The position numbers and the translations under genes are program-made. The notes below the pieces were generated by a model that saw only the letters and a program-made list of their open reading frames with translations, was not told the origin of the DNA and did no database searches. From Lepisosteus oculatus (lineage: Eukaryota; Chordata; Actinopteri; Semionotiformes; Lepisosteidae), in NCBI RefSeq assembly GCF_040954835.1, contig NC_090706.1:26669148-26733147 (forward strand): 64,000 bases of DNA, written 5' to 3'. Each line of letters starts with the position of its first letter. Position 1 is the stretch's first letter. Positions 1 to 57,885 of this stretch are shown in pieces.

Positions 1-16200
<16,200 letters not shown>

Positions 16201-16627
16201 AGTTCTCGATATGTTAGTCTCTAAAACGATGCATGTGAAGAACTACATATACCATAAACAACTATCGTGGGCAGGCTTGTTGGAATTTGGAGAAAAGTCC
16301 TCTCTAAAGATTTAATCCTATGGCGATAATAGATAATAATGATAGATGACATGTCGTAATGAAATAAAGTGACACCATGGGATTCTAGTGAATTAGTTTC
16401 GTGTTTCACAGTACAATGTCATTAAAATAACATGTTTTATCTTGTTATGTAGTTATTTCATTTTTTATTTTGGTTTCATACTGTTTTACTACTTCTTACG
16501 TTGCACAGATGTGTTCGACAGCAGCAAAAACGCTTTCTCTTTATTTGGTCTTCAGTTAAAAACAGTGGCTGGTGTCGCTTGTGAATTCCCCTGAACGGGC
16601 TTTGCAATACTACGAAGATGTCTTTTT

Positions 16628-16641
16628 CTGCCATCTGGTGG
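16628..16641 (-). promoter_or_regulatory. candidate CTCF-binding site
   Basis: Read on the minus strand the 14-mer is CCACCAGATGGCAG, which fits every position of the vertebrate CTCF core consensus CCASYAGRKGGCRS. It lies roughly 450 bp upstream of the presumed start of the STK10/SLK-family gene, in the gap between two divergent genes. That is a plausible insulator position. Occupancy cannot be read from sequence. Confidence 0.5.
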
Positions 16642-16872
16642 TTGTTAGGCGCAAAGCTGTTGTCTGGTTGCACCTTTTTTTTTACCACTAGACAGAGACA
16701 AAACTCTAGGGACCATTTCCTAGAGTTTCCAAGTTTCCTTTTTTCAAAACTGTGTGGGAAAACCAAGAATAGTCCTGTTGCCAGCTGCAAAAAGAAGCAA
16801 AGGTGCTGTTTACACTGAGCACACAGAAACATTTTTTTTTGTAATGTTGTAAGATATTAGTATTTTGTTAAA

Positions 16873-17035
16873 GTAGTCCAGGTGGGTAGCTGCGTAAGCA
16901 TGCGTAGGCTGCAAAGGAACAAATAATGGGTTGTGGAGCCTTCTTCACACCTGAAGAAGACTCCATGTCCAAAACGTTGTGTTTTCTTTCTTCTCTTTTC
17001 AGCATGTAATAAACCTATTACTTGCTACTTTGTTG
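16873..17035 (+). repeat. foldback-like interspersed repeat with inverted arms
   Basis: The left part contains 'gcaaaggaacaaataatggg'. Its reverse complement matches the right end ('aacctattacttgctacttt') with a few changes. Between them 'gagccttcttcacacctgaa' and 'gaagactcc' form a central hairpin. The right arm carries the 'ctttcttctcttttcagcat' block also seen at 22.7 kb (plus) and 5.5 kb (minus). The left arm is missing the partner of that block, so this copy has an internal deletion. The family is unnamed here. Confidence 0.7.
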
Positions 17036-17218
17036 AATCTCAGTAAAGTAGATAGTGGCATTTTATGGGTTTGCTGATACAACATGAGTATAAAATCTGA
17101 ATTCCAGACTTTTACTATTGCAATTGAAATTTGCTGACTGAGGAATTGAAAAAATGTTACGGTAAGTGGAGGTTTACTGTATATTTGTGAAGAAGAGTTC
17201 CAACATTGCCTTTTTAAG

Positions 17219-17830
17219 GACATAAGAAAGGTTGTAATTGAGGGAAGGCCTTTCAGCCCATCCTGCTTGTTTGGTAGTTCAGTAGCTATGTTTATCAGAA
17301 TTTATAAAGCCACATCTTGAGCTCAGAGTCAGATTTGCACCCTCCTGGCTAGGAAGTTCCAGACAACCACAAGTCTTTGGGACTATACCGTACACATTTG
17401 TTCCACCACTGAGTTCAAAGTAGTCCACCAGGCTGGCTCTGTCAATACCCTTATAATCTTTATATACTTTTGGATCAAAGCTTCCCTCACTCTTCTTCAT
17501 CTAGACTAAAGAGATTTAGTTCCTTTATTCTGCAGTATTTGACAATTCTCTGAGACGGGATATCTTATTGCTGCCCTTTCTAAACTTTCTAAGTCAAGAA
17601 TATCCTTTTGTGGTCAGATGATTAAAACTAAACAAGTTATTCAAATTGTGGTCTCTCTATTTGTTAAACCTAAGCATATTAGCGATACTCCCAAACATTT
17701 TATTTGTTTTTTTCTTTATTTCCCTGCATTATCCTGATGAGGGCATGGAAGAATATCAATAAACACAGAAATACTTTTCACACCTAGCTTGTGTAATATT
17801 ATGCAATGCTTTTCATGTATTTCACATACA
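17219..17830 (+). repeat. LINE-like interspersed repeat
   Basis: It starts with an 'acataagaaaggttgtaatt' block followed by 'cctttcagcccatcctgctt', a start common to an abundant fish repeat. It continues through 'gaagttccagacaaccac', 'ctagactaaagag', and a block ending near 'gatgagggcatgg'. The order matches the copy at 8530-9130 in the shared part. No coding capacity remains. It is probably a non-LTR-derived family (CR1/L2-like), old and diverged. Confidence 0.65.
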
Positions 17831-19954
17831 GCATACATAATGTGCATAGTACTGTATGTGCACAATATGTCATGGTTCAAATATTTCATGGTTAGAATGT
17901 AATACTGTATGTACAGTATATATTATGCCTCATGTGGAGTATAAATTGAATCTTTGATATGCAGTGTCTTTCATTTTAATAATGGTACATTTTATGCTGA
18001 AAAGTAGAAAGAGAAAAAAGTTGTTTCGACATAAGATCTTCTTCCTTTTTATGTCTTTCTCCAGAGTGAACAATCCTTTGCTTCAACCACCACATCTCGC
18101 CCTCCCCCCAAACCAAACAATTCCTAAAAGACTGAATTAAGGAAAGGAAAACATTCCAAATTCACAAAGATCTCAATTAGCTTATAACCTTTAGAACCCC
18201 ACTGAATAAGACAAGCGTTTTTTGTTCATTAATTTAAGGGATAATATTATTAATACTATAGAATAAAACCATGAAAGCAGATGGTAAGAAAAAAGGATGG
18301 TTTTCATTGCATGAGAAAACGTGTTCGTTTTATCCACATTTCTGAGAAACCTTTGTTCTGGAATGATAGTTAAGTAAGACTGCATGCCTCTAGGCATCAT
18401 TCAAGGACCCAAAGGCAGTAAGCACTGATTGTTCACATCTCCAGCTTGGTGCATTTGACTTTGTCTTCTATGACTCCTGGGAGTATGTGATTGACTCTAG
18501 CCTGAGGTGCCGCTGCAGTTCTTTTCACATTACTGCAACTTAGTTTGGAAGTTCTTAACTCTTCTCAGAGCTCAGGGAGCTCACTCACTTCTGTCAATGA
18601 TTGAAAACAGTACCCAAAGTGGTTTATCACACCATTAACAATTTTCCTGTATTTCTATTTTGCACCCTAAGGGCAGCTACTACAATTGTAATCATTTATC
18701 ATTATAACTTTTCAGCTTTCTGCTGAAAATATCCTTTAACCTCACTGTAACATTTACCATTAAAAACATTGAGTGGTGCCAGTAGATTTCTTTTTATTGA
18801 TGTCATTATGATTAAATTAAACTTCTAAATCATTCTGAGAAATACTGAAGTACTGACCAATACACAACCAAAGATATATTCATTTGTACAGGATGTATGT
18901 GTGAGCTACTGAAGATAGATTCATTTGTAAAATATGTGAAGGACTATTCTGTTAGCTTCTATTTCAATGATTAAATAAAATGATTCAATATGAATCATTT
19001 TCGATTGATGGTCCAATATAACTACAGTTATCCATTTTGAAAACAGGTCTTGATAAAGATAAAAGATAGACTTTGTAAGCACTGTTTACATTTAGTAGCA
19101 ACTTAACCCCACTTTCACCAAAAATAATTGCTTTCGGTTACAATAAAGGTACTTTGCAAGATTTTGTGGGAAATCTAGGATTCAGTAACTTTTCGATGAA
19201 ATGTCTGGGAGCAGCTGCAGGGGTATAGATGGGGTGCCAGGAGAGGTTGCAAGAATTCAATGTTTGGAAGTCCTAAGTGAGAGACTTACTGTATATACTG
19301 TAGTGTTTGAGATTATGATCTAACCTATCTCCCGAATTTCAATTATGATTTCTGTTATAATTCAATTTTTCAGTTGACTTCCGTGTGCCTTTACGAAAAC
19401 TCTTTGACATATATAATACTGAACTGCTTAAGAACTTAATTCTGGCTAACATCTGTATTTCTCAAAAATGTACTGTATATTGCATGCAGAATTCTCCTGT
19501 GATGCTACATTATTCTGTCAAGTCATGCAAGTACAAAGAGCACTTGGTGTAATACTGCCACATTTACAAGAATGCTCAACATAAATGCACTTTTAAGTAT
19601 GAAGGCTATTATAATGGTGGCGGGTGTGTGTGTTTAATTGAGCTTGTCTGCTCAACTGGTCTTTCACTATGCTTTATTTACCATGTGATTGCAGCTATTG
19701 CTGTTGAGTGAAGAGATATCACAAAATAACACCTGATACATCTGTGCCATTACTAGATAGAGCCAGTAGGCTAAGAAGACCTGATCTGACACGTTCTCAT
19801 TATCCACACACTGAAGTGTCAATGAGATGTTGACGCTGAGGCAAAGCCAGATACAGAACATCTGATTTTAGGTGAAGTGGAGGAGTTCTGTGAAAATAGT
19901 AACAAAGACAGAGATCCTAATCTATATTTTGATGTCTTCTATTCAAAGTTTCAA

Positions 19955-20110
19955 TAATACAAAAAGAGTTACAAATGAAAAGAGGCCATTTGGCCCATTT
20001 GTTCTTTAAGTTAGTTTTTAACTAATTGGTCTGAGGATCACATCCAACTGTTTCTTAAAAGATTCTTATCATTTTCAGTAGTTAATTAACTTCAACACCA
20101 ATCCTAATAT
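19955..20110 (+). repeat. LINE-like repeat, 5' fragment
   Basis: It contains 'gaaaagaggccatttggccc', the characteristic early block of the family at 17219-17830, then about 100 bp of diverged sequence before the match is lost. It is a short fragment only. Confidence 0.6.
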
Positions 20111-22634
20111 TTTATGTTTGAACATAATACATTTTTTACCAACCTAAACGATGCAATCAGCTTGAAACACAGTTTATATGGGTTAATAATTGATATTTTA
20201 ATTGTAATCAATGTACAGAGCTGGAAAATATGCAGTACATTGGTCTGATAAAAAAGAAGTTTCGAAATTTTGAATAAGTCACACAATTTCAAAACTGTGT
20301 AGATAATGAATTTATAAATATTAAACATTGGAATCTTATGAGGTTTCTTTAAATGGTCCATTTTATCTACCAGTAAAAGAGGGTCAAGTTAATATTTCTT
20401 ATGTTTCAAATATTGAACTTTGACAAATTGAAAATGTTGCATTTTATTTGTTCATTTTCCTAACACGTATACAAAAAAATGTTGATGTTTTTTGGTGTAA
20501 TCTGTTGTAACATGGCGGTGGATGGCAAGAAGACCCTGCTAAACAGAACAGTACAAGTGCTATCTGCTCAGCAAAGGCCACACTTGGCATTGCTCAGCTT
20601 TGGTCTGAGAAGAGGTAACCTGCATGTAGCTTGGTGAATCAAAACATGCCTGTCACTAGCTCTGAAGCATGACTCACTATCAAGAAATCCCCTGTGTGCT
20701 TTTCATTTGGCTTTCATAAAATCTCTGAAACTGCTTAAACTGCATGGGCTTGTACCAACTGGAGATCCGGTAGTTCTGTACTGGATTTGTTGTCTCATGA
20801 GTAACCAGTAATAAGCCTGTATTTTAAAAATGTTTACTGTCTACATAGTCAAAAGCAAAAAAAGTGTCTTTGAAGCTATTCATGGTCAACATTTAGTTGC
20901 TGTTTTATTTCCAGGAAATGCCCCTTAAAAGATAATAATTGGAATTTATTATTGAAAATATATGGCTCATTATTTAATATACGTAATTAATTATTCACAC
21001 ATTTTTGCATTTTTATTGCTTGGAATATGCAATCACATTTTTCATGTTATCCACTTATCAACTAGGGGTATTCTGGTTTCACCATTTCATAAAAGCCTGT
21101 TTTCATAAGATGAATCTCGTCAGCAGGCAACAGTAACAATGTATTGGTCCTTGCCTGGGCTCTCTGGGTTGTGGGTGAAAAGTTAAATGAACTCTCATTT
21201 TAGGCCATGTAGAATTTTAAACAATAAACCAATGCACCATTGAAAACAGAATATACTCATATTGATATCCATACTCCTGATATTGTTATTATCACATGTT
21301 TTACTATTTAAATCTGTTATGGATAACCCTCAAATACCTTCTCCCTTTTATATTTCACATTAAATGAACAGTACTACTATTAGTACTAGTACCTAAATAA
21401 AAAAATGCCAGTAGAGGCAATTATTGATTTGTTAACTTGTTAAGCAAAACCAAACATCAGCAAAATGTCTATATTACAGATTCTAGAAAAGAATAGACCA
21501 TTTAAACAGCTTTCAACTCTAGTCAGAATTAGAACAAGCATGTTGTAAACAAAACTGATAAGTTCTTGCCATGTACAAAGTGCAGATCAGATTTGCTTTA
21601 AATGTAATATTGCAGCTCTCTTTTAAAAAGTGTTTTTTTTTCTCACTGTGTAAAGTGAATTACACACCTGGCTGAAACACACTTGCAATTATTAATATTT
21701 TTTCTTTCAGATTTTCATGCAGGGTTTGAATATCTGGCTGTGATAGGGTTTTTCATTTGTATCTCCATAACAAGCTGTCCAAGATAGCAAGAACATCCTT
21801 TATTTTTGTGATTTGGCAAATGCTCCTTTTTCTATCAGATGAAAAAAAAAACATCTTCTAACAGTTTAAAATAACCACATTTACATTTAATTAAAGCTTC
21901 AAAAACAACAAAAGTGTGGAGGTGAAATAGATCCCTCAATCACAAATATAATGGCTGCTTTTATATCATCAAAGAGATTACCTGTCATTTTCTCTTGATC
22001 CACAGTGAGAACTTTGGGTTCTGAAGAGGTAATATCCTTTTTCTTCATGATCCGGAAAAAATGCATTTGTTGTTTTCTAGAATTGAAGGAAGCTTGAGAG
22101 CAGCAAAAAATAAAGCTCTTATGGTACATTATATATTCTTAAATTGTTCCATTCATAATGGGAGAGTATGTCAATGGAAAGAATAGACATGATAGACACA
22201 ATCTTTTACAGGTTTTTTCTAAAGCTGCAGTGATGTGTAAACATAGCAGGAAAAGCCTACTTCAAGTTACATAATGTCTTTTAAGTAACCAGGAACAATG
22301 TGTTCCTCAGGCTCCAACAATTAGACCCTGACATGCAGCTGCTTTGGAAATGCATGGTCTGACTTTGTCATAATGCTAAGTCTAGACCAGAAGAACAGAC
22401 TGAAAGTAAACTTTGGGCAGGTGGTGTAAGTTCATAAGTTCCTGCTACTTGATGAGCTGGTACAGTACCTACTGTACAGCCAAAACAGATCCGGATCATC
22501 TGGTGCAGCATTTGTTTTTTGTGCTGCAATTCAGATGATCCCACCTACAGTACCACTCAAATGAGAGGTGTCAGTAGTGCAGATACCAGAGTCAAGGAAA
22601 ACTACACTGAATTTTGTTACAGCCATTGATTCTA

Positions 22635-22745
22635 ATACCCATGATTGACACCCAAAGAAGGCTCCACAGCCGAAATGTTGTGTTTTCTTTCTTCTCTTTT
22701 CAGCATGGAATAAATCTATTACTTGTTCCTTTGCATACCCATGAT
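22635..22745 (+). mobile_element. 89-bp interspersed repeat flanked by an 11-bp direct repeat
   Basis: The 11-mer ATACCCATGAT occurs at 22635-22645 and again at 22735-22745. The enclosed 89 bp is a copy of the family at 16.9 kb: 'agaaggctccacagccgaaa', a 'ctttcttctcttttcagcat' block and 'attacttgttcctttgc'. The flanking duplication looks like a target-site duplication, so this short unit appears to have inserted as such. A duplication of this length suits retroposition better than most cut-and-paste elements. It encodes nothing. Confidence 0.75.
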
Positions 22746-23759
22746 AATGCCCTTGGCAACCATAACCCATTGGTTTAGCATTTTCTGGCCACACAGAAGG
22801 ACATTTCTAGGTAAAATATTGATAAATTCCAGCAAATACACCTTATAATATTTCATACTCATCGGATACATTTAACCAGTTTCTTAATCATAATTTTGTT
22901 TCAGGATTTTGTCACATACAGTGCACTCCATTGCTATCCTTTATTTTCCTCAGTAGATGGCACTAGCTTTGTTCTGTATATATTGTTTTTATTATCTGGT
23001 TATGCTTTTAATTAAGATTTTACGTGCTTTAAGTACAGCTATGTACAGTATAACGGGCAGAAGAGGTTTATATGTTTATGTGACACATTTCTGTTGATAG
23101 AAGACTGAAAACAAATGCTTTACAAAAACAGCAAAAATTATAACATTGTATTGAGACTGAAAAGAAAATATATATATAAACTTCCAAGAAGGGATATAAT
23201 GTAATGTATTTATTTACAACGCTTCGAGTTTTACAGTTAAAAAAACAAGCATGTATAGTCTTCAAAACACTATATTACTGCATGTCTCCAAGGAAAACGT
23301 CTCTGTTCTCCTCCTCGTGTAGCATAGTTTCACTAAATCACTGGAAATTTAAGAGTCAAAACACGAAGAAGAAGTGGAAGTAGAAGTTTTAATATTCCAT
23401 TTTAATTTTACCTTTGAACCTCATCCTCATATAACACACATGAATACACACGTCTGTCAAATACTTATCCGGCAAAACCTGTATTTTATATTTTATGTAG
23501 TGTGCGTTGAATGGAATTCACTCAGATGTCATACATTTACCAAACCAATTTGAAAACTCTCACTCATCTACCCACTATCAGAATCCAGTTATATGTGGTA
23601 AGAGTCATTGAATGCAAAACGACACTACACCCATCAAGCCTTTATCAAAAGCGGCAGGAAAATGGAGATTCCGGGTTAGGCTCCGGGTTGTCTTGACCTG
23701 TCTCAGGAACAAGCGGATTTTTTATCATGGATAAGTAAAAGGGTCTTGGATTTAGGAGG

Positions 23760-23960
23760 GGGTAGTACAGAGCTTTGGAAATAGCGAGCGTCTAGTTAAA
23801 GCTGTATTTCAATCGAGGAGGGGTGGCTTTGGAATGAGGAACGAAGTTTGGCTGGAAAGCAGATCTGGAGGGGGGCTGCGCCGCGCCTTAAAGCAGTCAG
23901 TCAGCCTTGACCTCTGTGAATTGATGGATAGGAACAAGGCCATCTTGGCAGTACCCACCT
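23760..23960. promoter_or_regulatory. GC-rich patch with a YY1-type motif
   Basis: This stretch is visibly richer in G and C than its AT-rich surroundings: runs of G near 23815 and 23870 and a 'ctgcgccgcgcc' core near 23876. It contains GCCATCTTG at 23939-23947, the same YY1-type 9-mer as at the STK10/SLK-family promoter. It could be a distal promoter or enhancer for either flanking gene, or simply a repeat fragment. No coding frame stands out. Confidence 0.3.
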
Positions 23961-25489
23961 TAGTCAGGAAAAAAGAAAATGTTGCACTGTAAGCAAAACC
24001 GAAAATGACATGTTACAGTATTCAGGAAAACCTGCCACATAACCCTGACCTACACAATTAAGCACTGAAAAGCAATTCCTAATGGATGGATACGATGGTT
24101 TTATCACCTGCTATTTTTTATCTCTGTTTCTTCTCCTGAAAATAAGATTGTAACCTTCTGTGTTGGCATTTTTTAACTGTAAGACGTAATACTTCTATAA
24201 CGTTAAACATTTTACTTCGTTGGGGGCATAACAATAGGTTCTAAACGGTTTTCTTTGGGTCTTTACAGGATTTAAAATGATCTTATACAAAGCACCACCA
24301 GCACCTTACTTTATTTAAGTATTTAGTTTTGCTACCCATCCCAGATATGGTTCGTGCTTAAACCGAGCTATTTTATATGTACTGTATCAATCGTGATTTT
24401 TCTTTGTAAAAATGCATGGGGTGAAAATATTTCGTTTTTCAGTCGATAATTTAAACATTATCTGCAACTCCAATTCGAATAGAAGATTAACTACAATGGA
24501 GAAATTTCTCCTGAAGATTTATTTAGCATTTGAACCATCTATTTATACAATATTGTTAGTTCTGATTGTCCCGAAGTGTTATAAACCAAGTTTAAAAGAA
24601 CCTAAAAAATAACTGTTTTGAGACTGTTTTAAAATCTTTTTTCAGTGAGAGAGTAACTGATAGTATGTTGCAGTTAAGCCTTTTTCTTTCTGAAAAGAAA
24701 CGGATTTGAAGTTTCTATAAATCTTAAATTTAGAAATAAGGCATTAACGCCAGACTCATAACTCTTAATCTTAAACGTTAAGTGTCACAGGCTGACCCTT
24801 GACATACTGTACAGTATCATTAACCGTTCTTTCATTTGTACATTATCAATTTCATCTCAAAGTTTCCATTACTCTATTATATATAGGTGGGGATCCACTT
24901 TGGCCATTAGGATAAACCCCGCGTCATAGCAGATCAGATGCAGACAATAATTCAAACACTAGGGCGCTTTAATTTACAGCGTATTCGCATATATAAATTT
25001 CAATTATTTTAATTAGTCCTTTTGTAGTATTTCCAAAATATGTAGTTTCTAGTTTCACTGTACATTTTTAAAATCGAATTATTTGCGATGCAACTAAACC
25101 ACGTTACCAAAAGTTTAAACGGTGACCTCATCATTTAAAACAGGAGCTGGAATAGGCTACCGTTGTCTTTCACGCAGCCTCTGATGTTCGCTTTAGAAGT
25201 AAACCCAGAATTCTAATAGACTTCCTGCAGTCGGCGAAGCGTGCTGCCAAAGGCAGAGTGACTTACTGTAGGACACCACCACACCACCAGACCGTGCGGT
25301 AGTCAATTGGGAAACAGGGTTGTATTGTGCGGAGTAGTCAGCTATTTCCCAGCTGCTGATATGCATATACTGTAGATACACCGACTCATGTTTTTTTTTC
25401 TTTGACAGTATTTTGAAGTCAGCAGTCTACGAGCGCAAGATAAGAAGTCACACACTCTACTACTTCATACATTAAGAGCACAGACTAGC

Positions 25490-25662
25490 TCCTTTAATAA
25501 TCCCTGTTAGTCTGAAAGAGGCTCTTGCTTGCAGTTTGCAGTCTTCTTCTACAAAGATGCGTGTGAGACATTCACATCTGAAGAAAGCGGTTTATCTTCT
25601 GCTCCTGCACTTTATGTCCTGCTAGCCCGATTCTTTTCAGTGACCCCCTACGCTGTTCCAAG
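25490..25662 (+). other. stk32a: probable 5' non-coding exon of stk32a
   Basis: A good donor (AAG|GTATGT) at 25662/25663 ends a stretch that could be the first exon. An AT-rich TTTAATAAT block lies near 25493. The first coding exon at 26.5 kb has a plausible acceptor (TTAACAG) about 155 nt before the ATG, which implies an upstream non-coding exon. The 5' end is a guess and transcript data would be needed. Confidence 0.35.
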
Positions 25663-26351
25663 GTATGTATTGTTTAATAGAAGATTTTCAGAGTTTTATG
25701 CTACAGCATCTTGTCCTCGTACAGTATATTTTGCTGTTGTCTGCAAAGCAGCGTTTTAGTACACTTGAGACCAGCAGTATGCGGTTTACTGTATGTTTGC
25801 TGTAAACATAACTCTAAAGTTGGTAAAATTGCTAAAGTGATTAAATCCGGGTCCAGCATTACGAGCAGTGCAAGATAAAAGGACATTGCTTTTTTGTAAA
25901 TGCATGAATCTTGAACTGACCCACCTGACAAGCGGGAAACCGTTATATAATTATGTTTAAATGTTTTGCGCTTTTATATTTTTAAAACTACAGTACATAA
26001 GGCTCATGTATGAACTGTGTGTATTTTGAGTATAATAGATCTACTATAATGCTAGGAATTGTTATTATTATTAATAACAATAAGAATACCAATAATAATG
26101 TTTGTAAAAATTGTTTAATGGAAAATAAAACCCTCTAATTTTAACAGGGGTTTCACGTGTCCATTTTAGAGTTTTGCAGTGGACCAGATGGTCACTTTTA
26201 AGCTAGATACATTTTGTTGTATACGTGTACAGTACATATTTACAGTACTGTGTTTCTAATATTGTATATTAAGATTGGTGGCTTTTTTTTATCTTTTCCT
26301 TCTTTTGGAATAAAAAAAATAACAAAAATCAACTTTACTGACCCTTAACAG

Positions 26352-26505
26352 GTTTTCACTTTGGGTCTCCAGTTACTGAATCTTGTGCTGGCTACACCTA
26401 ACTGTTGTAGGAGAAGACTTCACTCAAACTTCGCTTCAGTTAATCGGAAAATGTTCTCTCTATCTCGGAGATGATCTGAAGGAGCTGATCAGAAGCATTA
26501 GAACA
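26352..26505 (+). promoter_or_regulatory. stk32a: stk32a 5' leader with two overlapping upstream ORFs
   Basis: Between the likely acceptor (ending at 26351) and the start ATG at 26506 there are two upstream ATGs. The first opens a 7-codon ORF (26451-26474). The second opens a 2-codon ORF (26471-26479), and the two overlap at ATGA. Both end before the main start, so they could dampen or regulate translation. The frame of the main protein is open upstream but has no in-frame ATG, which supports 26506 as the start. Confidence 0.5.
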
Positions 26506-55674
<29,169 letters not shown>

Positions 55675-56775
55675 CCTTTTTTATCACCCCCTGTCCAGCT
55701 ACAGCTCCTCAAATACTGTAGCTGTTTCTATGTGCAGACTGCATAAGCACACAGCATTGTAGAAGGACTAACTGAGCCACTGCTACAGTACTAATTATAT
55801 TTGACAGATCCACACAGATTCTTAAGTGTAAATAAGTAAACCCCAGGAAAAGGCGCATTGTCCTCCTTCACACAGACGTTGCCCACTTTGCGTGGAAATT
55901 AGCTGCCTGGAAATGAGCTGCTTCAAAATAAATCAGAAGTTACAAGTAAAAGTAAAATGGCTGAACAGAGGCCTCATTTGCCATGGCAAGACTTTAGTGT
56001 ACAGGTTAGTTTCAAGTGAGTGACATTTCTACAGCACCCTTTTGACAGTTCTTGGGCCCTTGAAAATTAAGATTCCAACACAAAAATAAAACTGCTTATG
56101 TTCTGAGATAGCCCTGGTATCCAGCATACCTAGAGCTGTTCAGGTTTGTTAAGGGTCACTTTCTCATTCTATCACATGAATAAATAGAGCAGTGAATTTG
56201 GTGAAGAACAGCAGCACCAGTACAGTAATTGTGTAATTGTTGTTACTGAATTGCAATAATACATAACAAATGGATGAAACCTGATTATTCAGCTCAGGAA
56301 TGATAAACCTTTTTTTAAAATAAAATATTTCTGCACTAGTTACAGGTCCCTATTCAGCTGAGTTCAGTTTTAGCTCTGTGTAAAGCTCAGACATTGCTAA
56401 ACCACAAGCACCTGTTGAGTTTTGTGTTTCTCATAAACATACTTCATAGGATGTAAATGATTTCTGTGTTTACAGTAGAAGAGCAATAACAGCTTTGAAT
56501 ATTTGTATCTATCATTCACTTACTATATGTCTGTTTCACGTGATAAATTATGTATGTTTATTAAGGAAAGGCTGAACAGAATGGCGCTGATTTGAAAGAT
56601 CAAGGACAAATGCACTTGTACTGTATGATGACTGTTGGCTTTATAGAGTTTGTAAATAGCTATTTGTACTTTTAATCTGCACCTTTATGAGGAAAAAAAA
56701 TAAACCTGTTGCGTTTTCACTTAGTGTAAAAACCGGCATCGGTATCAGGTAAATAAAGAGGCATAGTACTACATC
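55675..56775 (+). other. stk32a: stk32a 3' UTR with polyadenylation signals
   Basis: Two AATAAA hexamers lie at 56699-56704 and 56752-56757, about 1.0-1.1 kb after the stop. The likely transcript end is near 56.77 kb. Other AATAAA words (for example near 55927 and 56182) could serve as early sites. Confidence 0.6.
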
Positions 56776-57885
56776 GGTGTTTTTAAAGTTCTTATCAAAC
56801 CTTTACATTCAATGAAACTATAACACTACCACCTTGTGGTTTAAAAGAGAAACCGTGTCTCAATGACCGCTGCAGGCTTGCCAGGAGACCGAGGACAAAT
56901 CAATTTCATTATGTACTAGACCCAAACAGAGGAATAAGATTTATTTGTCTTAACAAATGAAGTGATAAATTAAGACTTTTATCATATAATCCTATCTATC
57001 ACAGTACAAAAAAAAATCAATAACATCTTTAAGGTTTTAATGAATTAGATATTATTTGTTAGGACCTGGCCTTTTTTTTCAGTTTCATGTTCATATTCCA
57101 CTAGCTAAGATAAAAAAAAACTTTCTCTATATGAAATGGGAAATATACTGTACAGTGAATAAAGCAGGTTACTGTCAGATTACTTGAAATATAAACTGTA
57201 TCAATCTCTTCTTTATGGTCCATTCTGACCCCATGAGTTTTAACATAATACAAAAATGTGATTCTGAATTTCAAATTCTAGTTTTCTTTATCTTCTTTTT
57301 CCTTCAAGGCATTTACTTTCAATTTAGAACTCCAGTTAAACTGTCAAGCCATCAGTTATGTCAGTATTTACTATAAAAAGCAAAGTTTTACAATGGATTA
57401 ACAGTCTAATTTTAGAGACTAAATATGCACATACAATTAATATCCTTTGTCTCATGAGGACCTTTTCAATGAAGTCACGTGGAAATCTCAACCTTTATTT
57501 CACAATAACTTCAAGTAAGTAGACTACAATTGGTGAAAATAAGGTGGGGTTTAAAAAAATAAGGAGATTGAATGTCTCAGTAAACAAATGGCCTTTCTAA
57601 ATTTAGCACTTTAATCATAGAAATCAATGATGCAGTCAGAACAAGTCATTTTGAAAACAGGAAACAGGGTTAGTTTTTGTTTCACTAACTAAAAAGGTAG
57701 ATTAGCACACAGTATTTGCCACTATTTCTTTGTTAAAAGTAAGAGCTGGGGAGAGTAAGTTAACTTCAGGTAACTTGCACTAACCCCTTGATAAGTGCAA
57801 AAATAACAGTAAAAACTAAAAACATTTTTGGGACCATTCCTCAGTTTTTTTATATTGAATTCAGTATTCTGGGTAGATTGATGTA

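Larger units (their letters stand above)
16201..25480. other. intergenic region between head-to-head kinase genes
   Basis: About 9.3 kb separates the presumed start regions of the STK10/SLK-family gene (minus) and stk32a (plus). It contains a CTCF-consensus match, a foldback-like repeat, LINE-like debris at 17.2 and 19.96 kb, a short repeat with an 11-bp direct duplication near 22.7 kb, and a GC-rich patch near 23.8 kb. I found no coding exon that I could support. The longest open frame (118 codons, minus, 16476-16832) has no convincing homology. Confidence 0.65.

Noticed and set aside
16476..16832. 118-codon open frame on the minus strand with a cysteine-rich end (KRKRFCCCRTHLC)
   Set aside because: Considered a decayed piggyBac-type C-terminal cysteine domain, but the spacing of cysteines and histidines does not fit and nothing else around it supports a transposase. 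It overlaps the CTCF-like site in non-coding DNA.
21899..22129. Minus-strand open frame with a charged stretch (MKKKDITSSEPKVL)
   Set aside because: No family recognised and no splice sites or neighbours that support it. Left as chance.
26383..26505. In-frame upstream extension of stk32a
   Set aside because: The frame is open but begins at TTG, with no ATG. The ATG at 26506 has a strong context and gives the conserved MG.N start.
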